A stretch of 8,006 nt of DNA from Acidobacteriota bacterium. GTDB taxonomy: Bacteria > Acidobacteriota > Terriglobia > Terriglobales > Acidobacteriaceae. The stretch lies in the NCBI GenBank assembly GCA_021780095.1, contig JAJXZK010000130.1, positions 1 through 8,006 of the forward strand, written 5' to 3'. The position numbers and the translations under genes were made by a program. The notes beneath the pieces are model-generated. The model was not told where the DNA came from. It made no database searches and worked only from the letters and a program-made list of their open reading frames with translations. Shown here one piece after another: positions 1-6,298 of the stretch; position 1 is the stretch's first letter, and each line of letters opens with the position of its first letter.

Positions 1-1
1 C

Positions 2-178
2 CGCATTATCCACTTGTCGGCAGCGGTCTATTCGCTGGATTATCTGCCCTTCGCTCCGCGCTGGCAGGATGGCGTCATTGTTGCCGCAGTGGCACTGGGT
101 GTTTCTCTGCTGGCGACGCTTTATCCGTCGTCGGCGGCGGCAAAAATTCTTCCGGCGGAAGCGCTGCGATACGAGTAG
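2..178 (+). CDS. LolC/LolE-type ABC transporter permease, C-terminal fragment
   Basis: This is the last 58 residues of a protein that begins before the window; it is open from base 2 and stops at TAG 176-178. The visible part has a hydrophobic segment (about residues 24-43 of the fragment, from GVIVAAVALG to SLLATL) followed by the typical tail YPSSAAAKILPAEALRYE. In FtsX/MacB/LolC/LolE permeases the last membrane helix is followed by a closely similar 'YPS-x-A-A-x-x-x-PAEALRYE' ending. The protein would sit in the inner membrane and, with a LolD-type ATPase, move lipoproteins or other amphiphilic cargo out of the membrane. The matching ATPase is not next door but starts at 6299. LolC, LolE and MacB-like members cannot be told apart from this tail. 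Family assignment is fairly sure; the exact paralogue is not. Confidence 0.8.
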   Translation, partial: RIIHLSAAVYSLDYLPFAPRWQDGVIVAAVALGVSLLATLYPSSAAAKILPAEALRYE

Positions 179-187
179 CGCAAGAAA

Positions 188-193
188 TATTAT
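188..193 (+). promoter_or_regulatory. possible -10 box before the DUF5996 gene
   Basis: TATTAT differs from the consensus TATAAT at one position. It lies in the short AT-rich patch of the 61-base gap between the permease stop and the DUF5996 start, about 47 bases before the ATG at 240. No good -35 box is visible at 16-18 bases upstream, where the sequence is still permease coding. The gene could equally be read through from the permease, so this is a weak call. Confidence 0.22.
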
Positions 194-239
194 TCAAATC
201 CCCCGTCACGGCATCTTACACTTGTTTGCGGAGAAGACC

Positions 240-1160
240 ATGAGCTCAAAAATCATCGTCGCTGGCCCTGAAGACTGGCCGGCACTTCCGTTAGCCGCCT
301 GGCAGGACACCTACAGCACGCTGCATATGTGGACGCAGATTGTCGGGAAGGTGCGCCTGGCGCTGAGCCCGAGACTGAATCATTGGTGGGAAGTTCCGCT
401 GTACGTCAGCGCAGTTGGGCTCACCACTTCGCCGATTCCCTACGCGCGCGGAGTCTTTGAGATACAGTTCGACTTCGTCGATCACAAGCTCACGGTTCAA
501 ACGAACCATTCCACCGGCGCAACCATAAAGCTGGCACCTCGCTCTGTGGCGGATTTCTACAGCATGTTGATGGCGACTCTTGCCGAGCTCGGCATTGAGG
601 TAAAAATCTGGGCGATGCCGGTCGAAATCCCCAATCCGATTGCCTTCGATCAGGACACCCAGCACAAATCCTACGACCCCGAATATGCGAACCGGTTTTG
701 GCGCATTCTGGTCAGCTGCGATTCGGTCTTTAAGGAATTTCGTGCGCAGTTCATCGGCAAATCGAGCCCGTCGCATTTTTTCTGGGGCAGCTTCGATCTG
801 GCTGTAACGCGGTTTTCCGGCCGGCGCGCGCCAGAGCGCGTCGGCGCCGATCCCATTACGCGCGAAGCGTACTCGCACGAAGTGATCAGCGCGGGATGGT
901 GGCCGGGCGGCGGCGATATTGCGGGACCGGCGTTTTATGCCTATGCTGCGCCGGAGCCGGAAGGGTTCTTAAATCAGGCCATTCGGCCAGAAAAGGCTTT
1001 CTATCATCCGCAGCTGAAAGAATTTCTGCTGATGTATGACGAACTGCGGCAGGCGAGTTCACCGCGAGCGACACTGCTTCAATTCCTACAGAGCACTTAC
1101 GAAGCGGGCGCTAACACCGGAAATTGGAACCGTCAGGAACTGGAAAAAGCGTCGATCTGA
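240..1160 (+). CDS. DUF5996 family protein of unknown function
   Basis: A 306-residue soluble protein with no signal peptide or membrane segment. I recognise the DUF5996 pattern: the N-terminal block WPALPLAAWQDT (residues 13-24), then TLHMWTQIVGK (27-37) and NHWW (47-50). Two later blocks are HFFWGSFDLAVTRFSG (179-194) and SAGWWPGGG (217-225). The many invariant Trp, His and Gly residues suggest a binding pocket, but no function is established for the family and none is assigned here. The start at 240 is preferred over an upstream in-frame ATG at 69, because 69 lies inside the permease gene, while 240 has GGAG at 230-233 six bases before it and begins right before the conserved block. It is full length for the family. 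The gene follows the permease fragment by 61 bases and is followed by the palindromic region at 1183-1241. Confidence 0.88.
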   Translation: MSSKIIVAGPEDWPALPLAAWQDTYSTLHMWTQIVGKVRLALSPRLNHWWEVPLYVSAVGLTTSPIPYARGVFEIQFDFVDHKLTVQTNHSTGATIKLAPRSVADFYSMLMATLAELGIEVKIWAMPVEIPNPIAFDQDTQHKSYDPEYANRFWRILVSCDSVFKEFRAQFIGKSSPSHFFWGSFDLAVTRFSGRRAPERVGADPITREAYSHEVISAGWWPGGGDIAGPAFYAYAAPEPEGFLNQAIRPEKAFYHPQLKEFLLMYDELRQASSPRATLLQFLQSTYEAGANTGNWNRQELEKASI

Positions 1161-1182
1161 AGTTGCGTATTCGCCCCAGGAC

Positions 1183-1241
1183 TTTTAGTTGCCTTAGCAA
1201 CTAAAAAGCGCATTTTTGGCGCTTATGGTTGCTAAGGCAAC
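1183..1241 (+). promoter_or_regulatory. paired palindromes, probable double operator or large hairpin
   Basis: Positions 1183-1206 form a perfect inverted repeat with 10-base arms TTTTAGTTGC and GCAACTAAAA around CTTA. Positions 1228-1241 (GTTGCTAAGGCAAC) are the exact reverse complement of the 14-base core 1188-1201 (GTTGCCTTAGCAAC), and are themselves a 5-base inverted repeat around TAAG. The two centres are 40 bases apart, near four helical turns. As single-stranded nucleic acid, the two 14-mers could pair, with an inner stem AAGCGC (1206-1211) to GCGCTT (1219-1224) and a seven-base loop. The position, 50-100 bases before the universal stress gene, suits an operator for a dimeric helix-turn-helix repressor. 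MarR-family operators often have TTGC/GCAA half-sites, but the regulator is not in the window. No run of T follows the hairpin, so it is a poor intrinsic terminator. Confidence 0.7.
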
Positions 1242-1277
1242 GAATTCTCCAGATGCCCCCTTCGCGTCGCACGAAAA

Positions 1278-1283
1278 AAGGAG
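1278..1283 (+). promoter_or_regulatory. ribosome binding site that fixes the universal stress protein start
   Basis: AAGGAG lies seven bases before ATG 1291. It decides against a longer reading that would start at TTG 1216 within the palindromic region and add 25 residues with no family similarity. Confidence 0.8.
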
Positions 1284-1290
1284 CGCCATC

Positions 1291-1728
1291 ATGTTCAAGA
1301 AAATTGCTGTGGCCTTTGACGAGTCGCCGGAAGCAGGTCGAGCTTTCCGCTCTGCGCTCGATCTGGCCAAGCTTGTCGGGGCAGGATTGACGATGATTAC
1401 CGTCATTGAGCGGCTACCCGCCTACGTCAGTTACGTGTCGGCCGTGTCGCCGGATGTGCCGCAAATCCTGCAGCAGGAGAAGCAAACTTTCTATGCGAAA
1501 CTGCATCTCAAGGCCAAGCAAGCAGCCCAGGAAGCGGGCGTGCCACTCGAGGTTAGGACGACGGAGAGTAATGAGGTGGAAGGACTGCTGCAAATGATTG
1601 ATGAGGTTCTGCCCGACCTGGTGGTGATTGGGCTGCGGCGAGAACCCGGCGGACTCAGTGGATTTATTGGCGGCACCGCGCACCGCCTGGCACTGCACGC
1701 AAGATGCGACATTCTTGGAGTCCGTTAG
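1291..1728 (+). CDS. universal stress protein, UspA family, single domain
   Basis: A 145-residue cytoplasmic protein, the usual length for a single Usp domain. It opens with the first strand and helix of the fold, MFKKIAVAFDESPEAGRAF, where the Asp of AFD usually contacts the nucleotide. Near the end comes the strand DLVVIGLRR and the glycine-rich loop PGGLSGFIGGTAHRL, closing with the last strand CDILGVR. The usual ATP loop is G-x2-G-x9-G-S/T. Here the last G-T is present, but the second glycine is replaced and the spacing is altered (GLRREPGGLS), so ATP binding is uncertain. Usp proteins bind nucleotides and act in stress survival; no specific partner is known here. It follows the palindrome pair and is 85 bases upstream of the kinase start chosen here, so the two may be co-transcribed. 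Confidence 0.9.
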   Translation: MFKKIAVAFDESPEAGRAFRSALDLAKLVGAGLTMITVIERLPAYVSYVSAVSPDVPQILQQEKQTFYAKLHLKAKQAAQEAGVPLEVRTTESNEVEGLLQMIDEVLPDLVVIGLRREPGGLSGFIGGTAHRLALHARCDILGVR

Positions 1729-1813
1729 AGACGATGCAACAAGAAGCGAGCATTCCCCAGTCGCAGGATTTGCGAGTAAGATCGTGTCGAATGTTTCGCT
1801 GTGCGAATTATCC

Positions 1814-3721
1814 ATGCTCGATTCTTTAGACAATGAGACTTTTCCCAGCGAGCAAGAGGAGCGGTTTCTCCAGCGCGCGCAACGGGCGGAAAAACATCTG
1901 GCGGAACTGCTCGCGAACATACCCGCCGGCTACGCCACGCTAGATCGCAACTGGACCTTTACATTTGCCAATCAGCAGGCTGTGCTCAGCAGCCGCCAGC
2001 GGGCCGAAGATTTCCTCGGTAAGAATGTGTGGGCAATCTGGCCGGAGCTTGCCGGCACGGAACTTGAACTCCATTATCGCCAGGTGATGGAGACGGGCGT
2101 CCCAGCCCACTTTGAATATTACGGCGAAAATTATGACGCCTGGTTTGAGATGCATGTCTACCCAACCGAAGACGGGATCAGCGTTTACTTTCAGGAAATC
2201 ACCCAACGCAAACGGGCCGAAGCGGCCTTGAAGGCCAGCGAACAGCGCTATCGTACATTCACAGAACTGAACCCGCAGCTGATTTTGATGGCCGATGCCA
2301 ATGGCATGGTCACATTTGCCAACCAGCGGTTGCTGGATTTCACCGGCATGTCCCTGGAAGAAAGTTTGGGGGAGGGATGGCGCGCCGCCGTTCATCCTGA
2401 CGACGAATTCCACACTCTTGGCGCGTGGATGGAGGCGCGGGCGAGGGATGTCGATTTCCATGCAGAAACCCGCATTCGGCGTGGCTGCGATGGATCGTAT
2501 CGCTGGTTCTGGGTTCGGGGGTTGCCGGTTCGCGACGAACAAAACAAGACTCTCTACTGGCTCGGCGTCTGCATCGATATCCAGGAGCAAAAGTTAGCGA
2601 TGGAGGAGCTGCGGAAGAGCCAGCAGGAGGCGGAGCATCAGCGGCTGGAACTGGAGACGATGTATCGAACAGCGCCGATTGGACTTGCTCTGTTCGACCC
2701 GGTGGAGTTTCGGTACCTGCGCCTGAACGATCGCCAGGCGGAAATTGTTGGACTGCCGATGGAAGAAATTCTTGGTAAGACGCTGACGGAAATCGCTCCG
2801 ATTGAAGGGCTGAACGAAATGTTTCAACAGGTCGCGCAGGGCAAGCCCATCACCAACAATTTGCTGGAGGGTGAACTGCCAATGCAGCCCGGCATTCATC
2901 GCTATTGGACGGTGAATTATTACCCTGTCTACCGGCCGGATGGAACGATCCGCGCGATTACGGCCGCTTCCCTAGAGATTACGGCGCAGAAACGGGCCGA
3001 AAAGGCGCTGATCCAAAGTGAAAAGCTGGCCGCCGTCGGTCGACTGGCCAGCTCCATTTCGCATGAGATCAACAATCCGCTGGAAGCGGTGACGAACCTG
3101 CTGTACCTGGCGCTGAACCTCGAAGAAATACCTGCGGCCACGCGCCAGTACCTGGAGACTGCGCAGGGCGAACTGAAGCGTGTTTCGCACATCGCGACGC
3201 AGAGTTTGCGTTTTCACCGGCAGACGATGAATCCGACCCTAGTCAATCCCACGGAACTGATTGAGTCGGTGGTCGACCTGTACCTGGGGCGACTCTTCAA
3301 CACGAACATTGGAGTGATTTCCAAATATAAAGCCACAAGACGAGTGCTGTGTTTCGAAAATGACATACGGCAGGTGTTGAACAATTTAATTGCCAACGCC
3401 TTGGATGCGATGCGCCAGGGCGGAAGGCTGTTCCTATGCAGCCGCGATGCAACCGACTGGAAGACGGGACGATCCGGAGTCCGAATCATTGTCGCGGACA
3501 CCGGGCATGGCATGTCCACGGAAGTGAGAAAGCGGATCTTTGAACCGTTCTACACCACGAAAGAAGTGCATGGTACGGGCCTTGGACTGTGGATCTCTCG
3601 AGGAATCGTGTCGCGGCATCATGGTTCCCTGTCGCTAAAAAGCGGCCAGCAACCGGGCTGGAACGGGACCGTGTTCAGCCTGTTTCTGCCGGAGCAGCAA
3701 AATCCTTCGAAGTCGTCGTAA
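1814..3721 (+). CDS. PAS-PAS-PAS sensor histidine kinase
   Basis: 635 residues from ATG 1814. The order is a short charged helix (about 12-30), three PAS domains (about 30-132, 145-262, 277-395), each ending in a linker helix such as QRKRAEAAL or AQKRAEKAL, then the phosphorylation domain and the ATPase domain. The H-box is SISHEINNPLEA with H417 as the phosphorylated histidine. The N-box is NNLIANALDAM (N528), G1 is DTGHGM (562-567), the F-box is FEPFYTTK, and G2 is GTGLGL (587-592). All catalytic motifs are intact. There is no membrane segment or signal peptide, so it senses inside the cell; the PAS ligand is unknown. There is no receiver domain. The start is uncertain: ATG 1814 has no Shine-Dalgarno, and the frame is open back to 1628. 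GTG 1784 is an alternative, ten residues longer. The frame overlaps the end of the universal stress gene but shows no family similarity there. A convergent receiver pseudogene begins 182 bases downstream. Confidence 0.93.
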   Translation: MLDSLDNETFPSEQEERFLQRAQRAEKHLAELLANIPAGYATLDRNWTFTFANQQAVLSSRQRAEDFLGKNVWAIWPELAGTELELHYRQVMETGVPAHFEYYGENYDAWFEMHVYPTEDGISVYFQEITQRKRAEAALKASEQRYRTFTELNPQLILMADANGMVTFANQRLLDFTGMSLEESLGEGWRAAVHPDDEFHTLGAWMEARARDVDFHAETRIRRGCDGSYRWFWVRGLPVRDEQNKTLYWLGVCIDIQEQKLAMEELRKSQQEAEHQRLELETMYRTAPIGLALFDPVEFRYLRLNDRQAEIVGLPMEEILGKTLTEIAPIEGLNEMFQQVAQGKPITNNLLEGELPMQPGIHRYWTVNYYPVYRPDGTIRAITAASLEITAQKRAEKALIQSEKLAAVGRLASSISHEINNPLEAVTNLLYLALNLEEIPAATRQYLETAQGELKRVSHIATQSLRFHRQTMNPTLVNPTELIESVVDLYLGRLFNTNIGVISKYKATRRVLCFENDIRQVLNNLIANALDAMRQGGRLFLCSRDATDWKTGRSGVRIIVADTGHGMSTEVRKRIFEPFYTTKEVHGTGLGLWISRGIVSRHHGSLSLKSGQQPGWNGTVFSLFLPEQQNPSKSS

Positions 3722-3903
3722 TCATGGATGCCGGCGACGATGCCCCTAAGAAAAAGATGCAGCCATGGGAGATCTTGTCGGGGAAGTTTGGTATGGACTC
3801 CAGCCTGATGCACGCAGCGACATGACCGTCATACATCCCGCTAACCGCCATTCGCAAGCCCACACTGCCAATGCTTTTCACCGATCAGGAGAGTATTGAA
3901 CGA

Positions 3904-4441
3904 TCAATTGTGGGGCAGGACAAGGCTCGCGCGTCCGTCCCTGAAATTTTGTTCGGCGATGATCTCAAAATGCACAACACAGCCGCAGAAATCGCACTCC
4001 GCCTCATGGACGCCTTTTGCGACGTCCGATACTGGAAAGGTACGCAAGCACTCCGAGCAGGTGACGGCGATGGTCCCTTTATTGTTCTTGTCCCACACTG
4101 CAGTCTGGTTGGGTCTGCCCGTTTCAGGACGGGTAGGAAGTTCATGGAGCAAATCGATGATCTTCTCGAACAGTTGCTTGGGGTTGTATCCGCCTTTGGG
4201 AAAGAAGGCGTCCGCAAGCACGCTTTCGGGCACAGACACACCCGAGAATTCTGCTGAAATCACAATGACCGGGATCATGGGGAACCGCCGACGCACCACG
4301 GAAAGAATCTCGAAATCCATTCATGTTTGGCATTGGCAGGTCGGAGATGGTTATGTCCGGCAGGGACTGCTTGAGTACCGCTAGACCCTCAAATCCATCC
4401 GCCGCCCCGCGCACTTCGTAGCCTTGTGCTCAAAGTAACAT
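3904..4441 (-). pseudogene. frameshifted response regulator with zinc-ribbon tail
   Basis: Read on the minus strand, one frame gives YEVRGAADGFEGLAVLKQ, PDITISDLPMP and NMNGF, a receiver-domain stretch with the phospho-acceptor Asp at codon 4340-4342. The match then jumps to the next frame at about 4312-4315 and continues as FEILSVVRRRFP, VIVISAEF (the conserved Ser) and FFPKGGY (the conserved Lys, codon 4195-4197), then a helix LFEKIIDLLHELPTRP. One extra base explains the jump. Before the first part, the reading frame has a TGA at 4430-4432, and restoring an EHKGY-like stretch needs one added and one lost base. The acidic pair of the N-terminus cannot be found. The tail has CSEC and CDFC (4059-4048 and 3996-3985), a zinc-ribbon pattern seen in some acidobacterial receivers. 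The loss of the N-terminal acidic residues argues for true decay rather than one sequencing error. It stops at 3904-3906. It converges on the kinase and may be its former partner, which is inference. Confidence 0.78.
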
Positions 4442-4561
4442 TCTCCCAATGGAGTCGCGCCCTGATACAAACCGGGCCGAGGCAAGCTTCGGTGACGCGC
4501 CCTGCCCTCCTCTGTTTCTGCTGCCAACTATCGGTCATTTTAGCTTTGTCATGCCCAATGG

Positions 4562-6004
4562 TTACGTTCGCGGTCGTATCGCGGAAATACGCAGGCTAAC
4601 GGCGCAACTGTTCGCAGCTTGCCTGCGTACTGCTTCCGGCACTGCGATGCGAGCCCCGGCGCCATCACGCTGCCACTTTAGCTCGGTATCGTACCCAAGT
4701 AGACGTAGGGTCGCACCCGGCGCTGGCACAATGTTTTTCAATGCAATGGTCGCGGGAACTGCCTCGCCTTCGTCGAGCAGATAGATCGCGTAAACAACGC
4801 CACCATTACCGCGGGTAAAACACAGCTTGCCGTCGCGATAGGGCGCGACCGGACGTGTCGCATAAATCGCCTCGCCGTTGATCTTCATCCAGGTCCCGAT
4901 CTCGGCGAGGCGCGCAACCGCCTCAGTCGGCAGTTCGCCACTCGGATCAGGACCCACGTTCAGCAGATAGTTGCCGCCCTTGGCAACAATGTCGACCAAC
5001 ATGTGTACCACCTTGCGCGAAGACTTATAGTGATCATCCGGCGCATATGACCACGAATTGCCGAGCGTCATGCAGGTTTCCCAGGGATAAGGAAGCGGCC
5101 TATCTGGGATCTGCTGTTCCGGCGTTCGGTAGTTTTCGTATGGCCCTCCCACCGCGCGGTCAACGACGATCAGACCGGGTTGATTCCTGCATGCAAGCGC
5201 AGCCAGTCCCGGCATGTCGATATCCTGCGGCCATGGCACTTCCTGGCCACCCACAATCGCATTCGGATGCGCTGTCGGATTCACCCAGCCGCCGTCGAGC
5301 CAGAGAATATCCACCGAACCGTATTCAGATGTCAGTTCGCCCACCTGTCCATGCACGAACGCAACAAACTTCTTCCAGCGCTCCGGATATTCGCGCGTAT
5401 CGTAGTTCACATCACGGTTTGGAGTTGCCCACTCAGGCGCCCAATAGTCCGGGCTATGCCAGTCGGGCTTGGAGAAATAGGCGCCGATTCCGAACGATTG
5501 CTTTCGAAATGCGGCAAAGACTTCTTTGGCGATGTTCGCCCGCGGATTTGTGTGAAAAGGACAGTCCGGCGCGGTGATGCGGTAGTCGGTCAGCTTGGTG
5601 TCAAACATGGAAAAGCCGTCGTGGTGCTTGGTGGTAAAGACAACGTATTTCGTGCCAGCATTCCGGGCGACGCTGGCCCAGACATCAGGATCGAACCCGA
5701 TCGGATTGAATGTCTTCGGCAACGCCTCGTATCTTCTCTTGTAGTCAACATAGTTGGTACCGGCTGGCCGTTTGCACCAATCCTCCGAACAGATCGACCA
5801 TGATTCCACCACGCCCCACTGGCTATACGTCCCCCAATGCATCATGAAACCGAACTTCCAGTCCTGCCACTGATGAAGCTTGCGCACAACTAGTGAATCA
5901 GTCACGGGCACGTATGGGTTGCTCTTCTCCGCAGCTGCCGCCACGCCAACCGCCTTTACGGCCGCCGATACCCCTATCAACTTGCAGAATTCTCTCCGCT
6001 GCAT
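4562..6004 (-). CDS. alpha-L-fucosidase, glycoside hydrolase family 29, Tat-exported
   Basis: 480 residues. The N-terminus MQRREFCKLIGVSAAVKAVG is a twin-arginine signal (R3-R4, F6, K8) with an Ala-rich stretch to about residue 25, so the enzyme is probably folded in the cytoplasm and exported. Family 29 marks are FMMHWGTYSQWG (53-64), TTKHHDGFSMFDT (124-136), VDILWLDGGW (231-240), NYRTPEQ (291-297), PWETCMTLGNSW (307-318) and LLNVGPDPSGELP (347-359). By alignment in memory with known members, D237 is the likely nucleophile and E296 (or E290) the acid/base residue. The enzyme releases terminal L-fucose from glycans; linkage preference cannot be read here. A C-terminal beta-domain (about 385-480) seems complete. 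The start is supported by a GAAGGGA-type site at 6010-6017. It is a lone minus-strand gene without transporter or other sugar genes in view, so substrate supply is unknown. Confidence 0.94.
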   Translation of the reverse strand: MQRREFCKLIGVSAAVKAVGVAAAAEKSNPYVPVTDSLVVRKLHQWQDWKFGFMMHWGTYSQWGVVESWSICSEDWCKRPAGTNYVDYKRRYEALPKTFNPIGFDPDVWASVARNAGTKYVVFTTKHHDGFSMFDTKLTDYRITAPDCPFHTNPRANIAKEVFAAFRKQSFGIGAYFSKPDWHSPDYWAPEWATPNRDVNYDTREYPERWKKFVAFVHGQVGELTSEYGSVDILWLDGGWVNPTAHPNAIVGGQEVPWPQDIDMPGLAALACRNQPGLIVVDRAVGGPYENYRTPEQQIPDRPLPYPWETCMTLGNSWSYAPDDHYKSSRKVVHMLVDIVAKGGNYLLNVGPDPSGELPTEAVARLAEIGTWMKINGEAIYATRPVAPYRDGKLCFTRGNGGVVYAIYLLDEGEAVPATIALKNIVPAPGATLRLLGYDTELKWQRDGAGARIAVPEAVRRQAANSCAVSLRISAIRPRT

Positions 6005-6298
6005 TCGATTCCCTTCTCTAACTGCTTTGATCTGTCCCCAGGTTCCTTATGGGAGATCATACTGAGTTAAGCCAGATGGAGTTGCGGCATCGTGCGGAGC
6101 CCAAGTCGGAAAATGGCGACTGCTTCATTCTGGACCGTTACCTTTGAACATTTGCGGCAAGAACCGACTTGCCGTCCCGTGAAGACAAGCAGATTGTCAA
6201 TTGACTTGCGCGGGGTAGGTCGCTCCGTGGGGTCAATTAGCGCACCCTGGACATCTGGCGTGTGAATGACGACCGTGGCTCTATGATATAGGCAGGAT
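6005..6298. other. divergent intergenic region between fucosidase and LolD-like gene
   Basis: This 294-base stretch must hold the promoters of both flanking genes if each has its own. For the fucosidase, minus-strand TATGAT at 6061-6056 is a possible -10 box about 52 bases from the start, without a clear -35. On the plus strand TATGAT at 6282-6287 lies only 11 bases before ATG 6299, so a transcript from it would be almost leaderless. A perfect palindrome GTCAATTGAC is at 6196-6205 and its half GTCAATT recurs at 6232-6238, 36 bases on. I see no protein remnant, tRNA or terminator in it. Confidence 0.4.
6010..6017 (-). promoter_or_regulatory. ribosome binding site of the fucosidase gene
   Basis: On the minus strand AGAAGGGA ends five bases before the ATG at 6004-6002. 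It supports this start, which also places the twin-arginine motif at residues 3-4. Confidence 0.6.

Noticed and set aside
69..239. N-terminal extension of the DUF5996 frame back to ATG 69
   Set aside because: It overlaps the permease coding sequence in another frame, and the family similarity and a good GGAG site both point to 240.
1188..1241. Intrinsic terminator for the DUF5996 gene
   Set aside because: The hairpin is strong, but no T run follows it on the plus strand, and the two copies look more like paired binding sites.
3724..3825. Small open frame of 33 residues starting two bases after the kinase stop (MDAGDDAPKKKMQPWEIL...)
   Set aside because: No ribosome binding site, no recognised family, and its length is well within chance for this GC content.
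3871..4384. Plus-strand open frames of 128 and 162 residues opposite the receiver pseudogene
   Set aside because: They lack family similarity, while the minus strand in the same place shows clear receiver and zinc-ribbon motifs, so they are shadows.
5047..5803. Long plus-strand frames opposite the fucosidase
   Set aside because: The minus strand encodes an unmistakable GH29 enzyme; these frames have low-complexity, Arg/Ser/Pro-rich translations typical of antisense shadows.
6201..6229. Sigma-70 promoter with TTGACT at 6201-6206
   Set aside because: No -10-like hexamer lies 16-18 bases downstream.
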